A stretch of 16,200 nt of DNA from Roseimaritima sp. (GTDB taxonomy: Bacteria; Planctomycetota; Planctomycetia; Pirellulales; Pirellulaceae). A program made the translations under genes and the position numbers. Below, in pieces: positions 1 to 7,331 of this stretch. Positions within the stretch are counted from its first letter, which is position 1; each line of letters starts with the position of its first letter. Under the pieces are notes generated by a model. It saw nothing but the letters and a program-made list of their open reading frames with translations, was not told the origin of the DNA and made no database searches. The stretch covers positions 1 to 16,200 of the forward strand of contig SLFV01000508.1 of the NCBI GenBank assembly GCA_007124075.1, given 5' to 3'.

Positions 1-1278
1 CATGTTTTCGATCGCCGCAATGATCCCCTCTGGTTGCAAGTCGCGGCTGCCCATGCCAAACGATCCCGAGTACAACCAGGGCGCGTCGTCGGGCTGGCAG
101 TAACACGCCAATTGCGGAAACGGTGGCTGCCCAGGACTGCGACCGTTTTCCTGGCATCGACTGAGCGTCGCCCGGATCTCACGCATGATCGGCAATTCAA
201 CCGCCAACGGCTGATCCAATCGTTCAAGCACCGCCACGCCTTTTTTGCCTTGGAGGATGTGACTAAGCAAGTCGGCGGGAAAAGGCCGGAACATCACCAA
301 ATTCACCACACCCACCTTGATGCCGCGTGTGCTCCGCAGGTAATCCGCCACGGCTTCGGCATTGGGAATCAAGCTGCCCTGGCCTAGGATCAAGTAGTCC
401 GCATCCTTAGCCCGGTAGGTTTGGACGCGCGCATACCGCCGCCCGGTCAGGGCATAGTATTCGTCAAATGCCTGCTGGGCCAATTCGGGAATGTGCTCGA
501 AAAAAAACGGCCGTTGCGCCGCTACGCTTTGCATGTAAGCGTCTTGGTTCTGCACCACACCGATCATCATTGAATTATCGACGTCCCACAGTTCGGGAAT
601 TCTGCGGCGGTGATCGCCATAGATCATTCGCTGCGCCGCAGTGGGGGTGTCGATGATGTCGTCTGGTCTGCCCAAGTACTCCGCGATCAATTCGCGTTCC
701 GGAACCAACACGGATTCGATCAGATGCGTTGTCAGGAAACCGTCTTGCGCAATCGCCCCCGGCGTCAGGGCCAGTTCGGCCAATCGGTGCGAGATCAGGT
801 TCAGGTCGGCAACCGACTGCCCGTCCTTGGCGAACATTTGGAAGAAGCCGGTGTCATCGATACAGTGGTAATCGTCATGTCCCGCGTGAACATTTAAGCT
901 GGCCTTTGTCATAGCGCGAGCCCCGATGTTCAACACGTAGGTCAATCGTTTGCCGACGGCGGCGTACAACGACTCGTGCATGTAGGCGATGCCTTGGCCC
1001 GATGAGAAATTGATCGCGCGCAACCCCGTCATGGCCAGCCCCGCGGTTACCGCCGCCGCCGCGTGTTCGCCTTCAGGTTCGATAAAAATCAGCGGGCGTC
1101 CCGAGATATTCAGGTGCCCTTTAGCGACTTCTTCGGCCCAGAACTCCCCCATCTGCGTTGAGGGCGTAATCGGATAAGCACCCGCTGCATCGCTGGCTTC
1201 CCGTTCGCACAGGACCACCGCAGTGTTGCCGTCCACCGCTGCGGGTTTGCCCGGAAATCGGAATTGCGTTTGGGACAT
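1..1278 (-). CDS. Pyruvate:ferredoxin (2-oxoacid:acceptor) oxidoreductase, N-terminal part, cut by window edge
   Basis: This reading frame is open for 426 codons from the ATG at 1278 to base 1 and continues outside the window. The N-terminus carries the thiamine-enzyme pyrimidine-domain features of PFOR: AYPITPST (residues 34-41), EPEGEHAAAA (67-76), SSGQG (92-96) and IGARAM (118-123). Domain II follows at about residues 265-400, and the visible end, around SGSFGMGSRDLQPEG, matches the linker before the gamma domain in single-chain NifJ-type enzymes. Those are about 1,170-1,200 residues, so roughly one third is visible. Known role of the family: oxidative decarboxylation of pyruvate to acetyl-CoA, or the reverse, with ferredoxin. 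It follows the RnfB-like gene after 39 bases and is probably co-transcribed with it. I see no good Shine-Dalgarno site before the ATG. A split 2-oxoacid oxidoreductase alpha subunit cannot be excluded, and the exact substrate cannot be read from this part. Confidence 0.88.
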   Translation of the reverse strand, partial: MSQTQFRFPGKPAAVDGNTAVVLCEREASDAAGAYPITPSTQMGEFWAEEVAKGHLNISGRPLIFIEPEGEHAAAAVTAGLAMTGLRAINFSSGQGIAYMHESLYAAVGKRLTYVLNIGARAMTKASLNVHAGHDDYHCIDDTGFFQMFAKDGQSVADLNLISHRLAELALTPGAIAQDGFLTTHLIESVLVPERELIAEYLGRPDDIIDTPTAAQRMIYGDHRRRIPELWDVDNSMMIGVVQNQDAYMQSVAAQRPFFFEHIPELAQQAFDEYYALTGRRYARVQTYRAKDADYLILGQGSLIPNAEAVADYLRSTRGIKVGVVNLVMFRPFPADLLSHILQGKKGVAVLERLDQPLAVELPIMREIRATLSRCQENGRSPGQPPFPQLACYCQPDDAPWLYSGSFGMGSRDLQPEGIIAAIENM

Positions 1279-1317
1279 GGGGATCACTGGTTGGTGTGAA
1301 AGGGAAGGAAGGAAAAG

Positions 1318-2187
1318 TCAGGATGCCACATCGGGCAGCGGAGTACGGCGGAGGACGGGGGCGGCTGCGCGGCCCTTGATCGGCCCCAGGTCGTCGTCCA
1401 GCCAAAGGATCGCTCCAGTCGGGCAACGCTGCGTCGCCAACGGAGAGAGGTTGCCACGGTCGTAATTCACCACGGGTAGATTGCCAACCATTCGCACATG
1501 ATCGGGGGCGTCCAACGCGCAGCGACCGCAAGCCGTACAGCCGACGCGACATTCTTCCAGCACTTGATCCCCGGCGTCCCGGGATCGGCAGGCAACCCAC
1601 AAGCGATTACCGATGGCTTGCAAGGAGAACAAATCTTTCGGACACGCCACCACGCAATCTCCGCAGGCAGTACATTTCTGCGGATCGACCACGGGCAACT
1701 GGTAGTTATCCATCGCGATCGCGGCAAACGTGCAGGCTGTCTGGCAATCGGCCAACCCCAGGCAGCCCCAGAAACAACTTTTCCCACCCCCGGCGACCAA
1801 GGCCGCCGCCGCGCACGAGCGCAGCCCGCGATACCGTGCGCGTCGCGGTGCCACATTGTCCCCCCCCGCGCACGCCAGCCGTGCGACACGTTTTTCGATG
1901 CTACCCACCGCGACACCAAGAAATTCGGCGATCCTTGCCTGCTCCGATGGTGGGCTGACGGCGCACCCAGCCGGTTCCGCCGCGCCCGCGACCAGCGCTT
2001 CGGCGAACGCGCGACACCCGGGATGACCGCAACCGCCACAATTGGTTGCTGGCAACATTGACTCCACGATCTCAATCCGTGGGTCTTCGATCACCGCAAA
2101 CCATCGATCCGCTATGACCAACAAACCGGCCAAACCCAGCAATAAAATCGCCATTGCGAACACGGCGGTAAATAAGGTTGCCACCAT
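1318..2187 (-). CDS. RnfB-like membrane-anchored multi-cluster Fe-S protein
   Basis: The 289-residue protein begins with one hydrophobic segment (about residues 3-27). It is followed by the RnfB signature cluster NCGGCGHPGC (C50, C53, C58, plus C75). A cysteine-rich linker (C106, C125, C138, C142, C148, C152) leads to a complete ferredoxin motif CTACGDCVVAC (C172, C175, C178, C182). The next motif is incomplete: C217, C220 and C223 are present but the fourth position reads DAP instead of ACP. The final ferredoxin motif of long RnfB proteins is reduced to a lone RCPTGAI. The ATG at 2187 is preferred over an upstream TTG at 2256 because GGGAG lies 7 bases before it and the hydrophobic segment then starts at the N-terminus. 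Family role: passing electrons between ferredoxin and a membrane partner. No rnfA, C, D, E or G is nearby, so it is more likely a dedicated partner of the PFOR encoded downstream than part of an Rnf pump (inference). Confidence 0.85.
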   Translation of the reverse strand: MVATLFTAVFAMAILLLGLAGLLVIADRWFAVIEDPRIEIVESMLPATNCGGCGHPGCRAFAEALVAGAAEPAGCAVSPPSEQARIAEFLGVAVGSIEKRVARLACAGGDNVAPRRARYRGLRSCAAAALVAGGGKSCFWGCLGLADCQTACTFAAIAMDNYQLPVVDPQKCTACGDCVVACPKDLFSLQAIGNRLWVACRSRDAGDQVLEECRVGCTACGRCALDAPDHVRMVGNLPVVNYDRGNLSPLATQRCPTGAILWLDDDLGPIKGRAAAPVLRRTPLPDVAS

Positions 2188-2446
2188 CAAACGGCTCCCA
2201 CGCAGTTCTTCCACACGCAGGGGAAACGAAACCTGAGACGAAAGTAGATATTGCAATTAGTGGGCCAGCTTCCGAGTGTGCGCATTTGACCCAAAACCGC
2301 CCTAATCTGTCACACCTCGCAACTTGTTTAGCACGATGCACCCAACGCGCGCCGCTTTGCCGTTCCCTGTTGCGTTTTCCGATACAATCCAAGGACAACA
2401 TCATCACGAAGAACCACCGTCGCCGCTTACGGGATGCTAGCAGCCG
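2188..2446. promoter_or_regulatory. Divergent intergenic region between rnfB-like/PFOR unit and cNMP-binding gene
   Basis: These 259 bases must hold the promoters of two divergent units. On the plus strand TACAAT at 2383-2388 resembles a -10 box, with TTGCCG at 2357-2362 as a possible -35, but the 20-base spacing is longer than optimal. Transcription would then start near 2395. On the minus strand I see no convincing promoter. There is no clear FNR- or CRP-type palindrome and no gene in the gap. Confidence 0.3.
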
Positions 2447-2920
2447 ATGAACGAGACGATTCGAAACCAGATCGATACCACAATTTTTGCGGACCACCTT
2501 TCGGCGAAGAATCGCGAAGCGTTATTCTCCTTGGCGACGCGGATTCAACGAGACCGCGGCGAGTACCTGTTTCGCGAGGGGGAGTTTGACAAGCGTGTGT
2601 ATTTGCTGCTGACCGGGCAGGTCGATTTATCGATGACGGTTCCCGGTCGCGGACCGCAGCGAATTCTAAGCGTAGGACCGGGGGAGCTGATCGCGTGGTC
2701 GTCGATTTTGGACGACGGCACGATGACGTGTTCGGCCGTATGCACCAAACCAATGGAAGGTTTGGCGATCGACTGTGACCGCTTACGACCATTGACGGAA
2801 TCGAACCGGGACTTGGGTTTCGAGTTCATGCGGATGATGGCCGCGGCACTTGCCAAACGCCTGCTGGCCACGCGGTTGCAGCTACTGGACCTGTTTCAGG
2901 CCAGCGTGGCCCGTCGATAA
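2447..2920 (+). CDS. Cyclic-nucleotide-binding-domain (Crp-like sensor) protein without DNA-binding domain
   Basis: The protein has 157 residues and corresponds to the sensory half of Crp/Fnr proteins. It has the beta-roll entry with FREGEFDKRVYLLLTGQVDL (residues 42-61), the glycine turn VGPGEL (76-81) and the C-terminal helix ending in ATRLQLLDLF (141-150). It stops there, where Crp would continue with a helix-turn-helix, so it should not bind DNA by itself. The phosphate-binding cassette lacks the arginine of the usual R-[ST]-A: the region reads TMTCSAV (92-98), so cAMP binding is uncertain. Small proteins of this kind are, from memory, often found next to group 3b hydrogenase or PFOR genes. 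A weak GGGA lies 12 bases before the ATG. The gene ends 9 bases from the end of the convergent sulfatase gene. The function is unknown; sensing or protein-protein control is inference. Confidence 0.8.
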   Translation: MNETIRNQIDTTIFADHLSAKNREALFSLATRIQRDRGEYLFREGEFDKRVYLLLTGQVDLSMTVPGRGPQRILSVGPGELIAWSSILDDGTMTCSAVCTKPMEGLAIDCDRLRPLTESNRDLGFEFMRMMAAALAKRLLATRLQLLDLFQASVARR

Positions 2921-2929
2921 TGTGGTAAG

Positions 2930-5122
2930 TTATTCACGAACGAGTGCTGACTTGCCCAGCAGCGTCGGCGCGGCGGCACCGCCAGGAGTTTTCCAGTTCC
3001 ATTGCACCGACGCAGCGGACGCTTTCCGATCCAGCAGCACGGTCAACTGGAACGGATGCTTGCCCTCTGCCAACCTCAGTTTGCCTTCAGTCGCAGGTTC
3101 CGATGATCCGCGATCGGCATCGATCACCGTGGCCTCATGGACACGCAGCAAATATTTGCCGGGAGCCTCGATTGCCAACTGATACGCCCCGGTGACAGGC
3201 ACATCGATCAGCCCCTCGATCTTCACGGCAAGGTTAGGGCTGGATTCATCTGCGTCCGGGCCAATTCCAGCCAGGGCGGCGTCCACAGCGGCGGTGCTGT
3301 CGGTCACCTGCTGGGAATCCCCATCCGGCCAGGTCGGAACCCAGGGAAAGTTGCCCACGATCGCAATCCAGCGAACTCCAGGCTGCAATTCCCAACCTTC
3401 CAGTTCTGCCGTCGTCAGCGCGGGCATCGGAGCCTGGTCATAGGGCCGTGGGGCCGAAGCGTTGGGACGACGCAGCCGCACCATGCGATTTTGCATGCGT
3501 TGCTGCACGTCAACCTGCTGATCTGCCAGGTCGATCGCCTGGCGAGGGTCGGCCACGATGTCATAGATCTCCAACTGTGTCTCCGCACTTTGGGTCTGGT
3601 AGCGCAAGCCAACGAGATTGCCCTGGCGAATCATCTGCATTTGTCCACGGCGACGATCACGATGCTGGGGAGCAAAGTCCGCAAAGCCGGGTGTTTTGCC
3701 CTGCTGGAAATACTCCACGTAAATCGTCGAAGCCGCCTGCTGGTCGGCCTTTCCCGAAAGCAACGGCATCAACGACACCCCATCACTGCGCGCAGGCACC
3801 GGGACGCCTGCGGCTTCGGCAAACGTCGGCAACCAATCCCAGAACGCGGTGGCATGATCCCCACTGGTGGATCCGGCCGGAATCACGTTGGGCCAGCGAG
3901 CCAGCGCACCGACGTGGACGCCTCCCTCAAGGCAATCACGTTTGATCCCCGTGAACGGTCCGTAACCTTGAAAAAACGTCGGTTGAAAATTCTCGGGTAA
4001 ATAGGACTCCACGCTGGGGCCGTTGTCGTTGGTAAAGACGACCAAGGTCTCTCGGTCAATGTTCAGGTCCCGCAGCAAATCCAGAATGTCCCCAACGGCT
4101 TGATCGATCCTCCGCACCACGGTCGCGTAACGTTTTTGTACATCGGGCCAGGGGACTTCCGCCGTCGCCGGGTCGTTGTCGTGATCCCACGTCGCATTGG
4201 CATAGTCGGGGTGGTAGTGCGAATCGGGGGTGCCGCCAGCAGTATTGATCATTTCACCCGGCGTCCCCAACCACTGCAAACCACCTGACAAACCGCTGCC
4301 AGCGGGGTACGGTCCGGACGGCAATGACAAAACCGCATGAGGTGTGTCGTAGGCCAAGTACAGGAAGAACGGCTGATCCGCAGATTCGCTGCGATGTCGC
4401 ACAATCGACTGCTTGGCGCGAGCGGTAAACAGATCGGTTGTATAACAACCCGCCAACCCGGCCGAGACCTCGCGGTCGTTTTCCCAAATCTCCTTTTTGC
4501 CGCGGTGGATGCCTTCGTGAGGGTAGTGTTCGTGACCGTCTCGATGGCGAATGTATCCGTAGTAATCGTCAAACCCACGCCGATTGGGATGTGCTGGCCA
4601 GTCGGGACCTTTGATGTCTTCCCGTTCCTGCCCACCCTGCAAGCCATATTTCCCCACGGCCATGGTGTGATACCCTGCGGTTTTCAGAACGCTGGCCAAC
4701 GTATGGTTGTCCTCCAGTTCCTTATCAAATTGATTGTCGCGGACATTCGCGTGCCCCTGATGCACACCCAGCAGCAACGAAGCTCGAGACGGGGCACATA
4801 CCGGTGCGGGGCAGTAGTGGTGGGGCAATTGGATGCCCTCGGCTGCCAGCCGATCTAAGGTCGGAGTGAAATGCCAAGGACGATGCCGATCGGCTTGCTG
4901 CGCCAGTTCATGCTGAAAGAAGACGCCCACGTCGCCATAGCCCAAATCGTCGACCAAAATAAAGATAATGTTGGGCTGCGAAGGGACAGTAGAAGCCTGC
5001 GGAGAAGCCGTGGTTTGGTCGCCGCAAAGCCCGTCCGCAGGAGTCGTAGCCAACAAACAGGCCACGATCAACCAACTCGAGCCATAATTTCGTAGTCCTT
5101 GCCGCCCAGCGTGTAAGCGCAT
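2930..5122 (-). CDS. Secreted sulfatase (alkaline-phosphatase superfamily) with PA14-like C-terminal region
   Basis: The 730-residue protein starts with a signal peptide (hydrophobic stretch SSWLIVACLLATTPA, about residues 15-29), so export is expected. The sulfatase core has VDDLGYGD (57-64) with metal-ligand aspartates. CAPSR (109-113) is the C-x-P-S-R site whose cysteine becomes formylglycine. The active-site set is completed by GKYGL (157-161), TPHAV (260-264), FTNDNGP (363-369) and K394. The core ends near residue 555. A tail of about 150 residues (575-725) has beta-rich segments such as TGAYQLAIEAPGKYLLRVHE that look like a PA14 or related sugar-binding fold. Family role: hydrolysis of sulfate esters, probably on algal polysaccharides; the substrate is not readable. 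The ATG has a GAGG seven bases upstream. The gene lies between the cNMP-type gene and the hydrogenase operon, on the opposite strand, and has no obvious functional link to either. Confidence 0.93.
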   Translation of the reverse strand: MRLHAGRQGLRNYGSSWLIVACLLATTPADGLCGDQTTASPQASTVPSQPNIIFILVDDLGYGDVGVFFQHELAQQADRHRPWHFTPTLDRLAAEGIQLPHHYCPAPVCAPSRASLLLGVHQGHANVRDNQFDKELEDNHTLASVLKTAGYHTMAVGKYGLQGGQEREDIKGPDWPAHPNRRGFDDYYGYIRHRDGHEHYPHEGIHRGKKEIWENDREVSAGLAGCYTTDLFTARAKQSIVRHRSESADQPFFLYLAYDTPHAVLSLPSGPYPAGSGLSGGLQWLGTPGEMINTAGGTPDSHYHPDYANATWDHDNDPATAEVPWPDVQKRYATVVRRIDQAVGDILDLLRDLNIDRETLVVFTNDNGPSVESYLPENFQPTFFQGYGPFTGIKRDCLEGGVHVGALARWPNVIPAGSTSGDHATAFWDWLPTFAEAAGVPVPARSDGVSLMPLLSGKADQQAASTIYVEYFQQGKTPGFADFAPQHRDRRRGQMQMIRQGNLVGLRYQTQSAETQLEIYDIVADPRQAIDLADQQVDVQQRMQNRMVRLRRPNASAPRPYDQAPMPALTTAELEGWELQPGVRWIAIVGNFPWVPTWPDGDSQQVTDSTAAVDAALAGIGPDADESSPNLAVKIEGLIDVPVTGAYQLAIEAPGKYLLRVHEATVIDADRGSSEPATEGKLRLAEGKHPFQLTVLLDRKASAASVQWNWKTPGGAAAPTLLGKSALVRE

Positions 5123-5318
5123 CGGTTGCCCTCGAGAAAAGAAGAAAGCCCGTGGTGAGCCAGATCGGTGCGAAACCTAACACTATGCACAAAGAGGCGT
5201 GTCATTTCCACCACGCATCGCGGAATTTGCAAATCCCTTGCGGTTGGCGGTAGGGCTGGACTGCGGGCTGCATTCTGTCGTGAACTTGCGGACAAGTTAT
5301 ACTGAGGTGGTTGAAGCA
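5123..5318. promoter_or_regulatory. Divergent intergenic region upstream of hydrogenase operon and sulfatase
   Basis: These 196 bases separate the sulfatase start from the proposed hydB start and should carry the promoter of the eleven-gene hydrogenase operon. An open frame beginning with GTG at 5199 continues into hydB. I treat it as leader because GAGGTGG (5304-5310) sits 8 bases before the ATG at 5319. No convincing sigma-70 promoter was found; a sigma-54-like site is listed separately. Confidence 0.5.
5257..5272 (+). promoter_or_regulatory. Candidate sigma-54 (-24/-12) promoter of hydrogenase operon
   Basis: The stretch reads TGGACTGCGGGCTGCA. It has the invariant GG (5258-5259) and GC (5270-5271) of the -24/-12 promoter, separated by exactly ten bases, and ends in TGCA like the consensus TTGCA. 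The inner CACG half of the -24 box is poorly matched. A start near 5283 would give a leader of about 36 bases containing the hydB ribosome site. Sigma-54 control of hydrogenase and hyp genes is established in several proteobacteria. In GC-rich DNA such a match can arise by chance, so this is only a candidate. Confidence 0.25.
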
Positions 5319-6491
5319 ATGCCCGCGAAGGACCCCACACGGTGCCACGTGAACGCAACCGAATTGCCCGTTATTGATCATTCCCCCACCCCTGCCCAGT
5401 GGTTTTTGCCACGACAGTCGCTGCAAACGCTGCTGGACCAGTTACAACGACTGGGGTACGAAGTAGTTGGCCCGCGAATCGATCAGGCCGCCATCGTTTA
5501 CGATCAAATCGAAAGCGTGGACGAATTACCTGCGGGGTGGACCGACTTGCAATCCCCCGGACAGTATCGTTTGCAACCACGTGCGGACGATGCGTTATTT
5601 GGATACGTGGTGGGCCCTCACTCCTGGAAAAAGTATCTATTTCCGCCACTGGTCAACTTAATGAGATCGACCAAGACCACCGACGGCTGGCAGATGCAAG
5701 ACGAACCGCAGGAACCGCGGCGTTACGCGTTGCTGGGAGTAAGGGCTTGTGAACTGGCAGCGATCGCCATTCAGGATCGCGTTTTCCTTTCGGAGCGTTA
5801 TACCGACCCGCTGTACCAACAGCGTCGCCACGCCCTATTGATCATTGCCGTCAATTGCACGCAAGCCGCATCCACTTGTTTTTGCACCTCGATGCAATCC
5901 GGACCTCGCTGCACCTCCGGATTCGACTTGGCTTTGACCGAGCTTCCGACAGGGTTTGTGGTGGAAATCGGCAGCCCTGGCGGTCAGGCAGTCGCTGACG
6001 ATTTGCCACTACGGCCCGCTACGGAGCAAGAACGGGAATCGTCAAGTTTGGCAAGAAAAACGGCCTTCGATCAGATAACACGGCAATTGGACACGACCAA
6101 CATTCGCGACAAACTGATGACTCGTCTGGAGCATCCTCGCTGGGCCGACGTCGCGTCTCGCTGCCTCAGTTGCGCCAACTGCACGCTGGTCTGCCCGACC
6201 TGTTTTTGCCACAGCGTCGATGATGTGACCGACTTGACCAGCGATGAAGTTATCCGTCAGCGACACTGGGATTCCTGCTTTAACATGGACTTTAGCTATG
6301 CCAACGGTGGCGCGGTCCGCGACAACGTACGATCTCGTTATCGTCAATGGTTGACGCACAAGCTTGCTTCGTGGATTGATCAATTCGGCAGTTCGGGCTG
6401 CGTTGGCTGCGGTCGCTGCATCACCTGGTGTCCGGTAGGAATTGATCTAACCGAGGAAGTTGCCGCGATTTGCTCGGAACCTTCAACGTGA
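5319..6491 (+). CDS. hydB: Group 3b [NiFe] hydrogenase beta subunit, Fe-S electron-transfer protein
   Basis: With the ATG at 5319 the protein has 390 residues. The N-terminal half has the family motif GVRACELAAI (140-149) and a cysteine group C180, C187, C189, C198 around STCFCTSM. The C-terminal half has two 4Fe-4S ferredoxin motifs, CLSCANCTLVC (282-292) and CVGCGRCITWC (361-371), plus WDSCF (317-321). This is the layout of the HydB / AsrA-like beta subunit of soluble NADP-dependent sulfhydrogenases, which relays electrons between the small subunit and the flavin subunit in the cytoplasm. A GTG at 5199 would add 40 residues without family features and has only GAGG one base before it, so it was not chosen. 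It is the first gene of the operon, and its stop overlaps the hydG GTG by four bases (GTGA). The assignment is firm; the start is fairly sure. Confidence 0.93.
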   Translation: MPAKDPTRCHVNATELPVIDHSPTPAQWFLPRQSLQTLLDQLQRLGYEVVGPRIDQAAIVYDQIESVDELPAGWTDLQSPGQYRLQPRADDALFGYVVGPHSWKKYLFPPLVNLMRSTKTTDGWQMQDEPQEPRRYALLGVRACELAAIAIQDRVFLSERYTDPLYQQRRHALLIIAVNCTQAASTCFCTSMQSGPRCTSGFDLALTELPTGFVVEIGSPGGQAVADDLPLRPATEQERESSSLARKTAFDQITRQLDTTNIRDKLMTRLEHPRWADVASRCLSCANCTLVCPTCFCHSVDDVTDLTSDEVIRQRHWDSCFNMDFSYANGGAVRDNVRSRYRQWLTHKLASWIDQFGSSGCVGCGRCITWCPVGIDLTEEVAAICSEPST

Positions 6492-7327
6492 CGAACAACC
6501 CTTGGCTTTCGCAGGTGGCAACGGTCGAGTCGGTGACCCAAGAGATCGATTCGGTCGCGACTTATCAACTGCGTCTGGATGATCCTCGCGCCGCCCAGCG
6601 TTACCGTTTCCAGCCTGGCCAATTCAATATGCTCTACTTGCCCAGTTGTGGTGAAGCCGCGATCAGTCATAGTGGTCCTCCGTCCCATGACGGCAACCGC
6701 TTTCTTCACACGATTCGGTTTGTCGGGAGGGTCACCGATTCGATCGCCAAACTGCAGGCTGGCGACCAGATCGGTGTGCGTGGCCCGTTTGGATCGGCAT
6801 GGCCGATGCGACAGTGCGTGGGGCAGGACGTGGTTATCGTGACTGGCGGACTTGGACTTGCCCCATTGCGCCCGGCGATTTACCACTTGTTGCAGGGGCG
6901 CGTCGACTACCGGCGTGTCATCCTGCTGTATGGGGCGCGATCGCCAGGCCTATTGCTATACCGGCGGGAAATGGAAAGCTGGCAACAATCCGGACTGGAG
7001 GTTCACTTGACGGTCGATCGGGCCGATATCGACTGGGACGGAGCGGTAGGGATTGTGCCGTTGTTGCTGGACCGACTGGAAGGCTTGCGTCCTGACCAAA
7101 CCCAGGTGCTGACCTGTGGACCGGAAGTGATGATGCATTACGCCGCCCTGGCCGCGGTTCGCCTGGGTGTTCCGAAATCGGCCATCTGGCTGTCCGTGGA
7201 ACGGAATATGCAGTGTGCTTTCGGGATGTGCGGGCATTGCCAACTGGGGCCCGTTTTCGTTTGTCGGGACGGACCAGTGTTTCGTTACGACCAAGTCCAT
7301 CAGCTACTGAAGGTCAGGGATCTCTAG
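6488..7327 (+). CDS. hydG: Group 3b [NiFe] hydrogenase gamma subunit, FAD/NAD(P)-binding reductase
   Basis: The 279-residue protein is a ferredoxin-NADP reductase-type module: a FAD-binding beta barrel with [12 protein letters not shown] (41-52), a dinucleotide-binding domain with [11 protein letters not shown] (119-129), and LTCGPEVMM (208-216). It ends in a 2Fe-2S motif of the dihydroorotate dehydrogenase electron-transfer type, C243, C248, C251 and C259. It exchanges electrons with NAD(P)H for the hydrogenase dimer. This HydG is unrelated to the [FeFe]-hydrogenase maturase of the same name. I chose the GTG at 6488, which overlaps the hydB stop, because the protein then begins MTNNPW as is usual for the family. 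A TTG at 6470 has a better Shine-Dalgarno (GAGGAAG, 10 bases upstream) and would add six residues. The preference for NADP over NAD is inferred from the family, not from a residue I can point to. Confidence 0.93.
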   Translation: MTNNPWLSQVATVESVTQEIDSVATYQLRLDDPRAAQRYRFQPGQFNMLYLPSCGEAAISHSGPPSHDGNRFLHTIRFVGRVTDSIAKLQAGDQIGVRGPFGSAWPMRQCVGQDVVIVTGGLGLAPLRPAIYHLLQGRVDYRRVILLYGARSPGLLLYRREMESWQQSGLEVHLTVDRADIDWDGAVGIVPLLLDRLEGLRPDQTQVLTCGPEVMMHYAALAAVRLGVPKSAIWLSVERNMQCAFGMCGHCQLGPVFVCRDGPVFRYDQVHQLLKVRDL

Positions 7328-7331
7328 CCCG

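Noticed and set aside
1498..2061. Plus-strand open frame of 187 codons
   Set aside because: It is the antisense shadow of the RnfB-like gene, whose cysteine motifs are clear on the minus strand.
3137..4000. Open frame of 287 codons on the plus strand
   Set aside because: It lies wholly antisense to the well-supported sulfatase and its translation has no recognisable motif.
5298..5303. TATACT as a -10 box of the hydB promoter
   Set aside because: No -35-like hexamer lies 16-18 bases upstream, and the resulting start would fall on or after the ribosome-binding site.
5199..5318. In-frame GTG extension of hydB by 40 residues
   Set aside because: The ribosome-like GAGG is only one base from the GTG, the extra residues show no family motif, and the ATG at 5319 has a well-spaced GAGGTGG.
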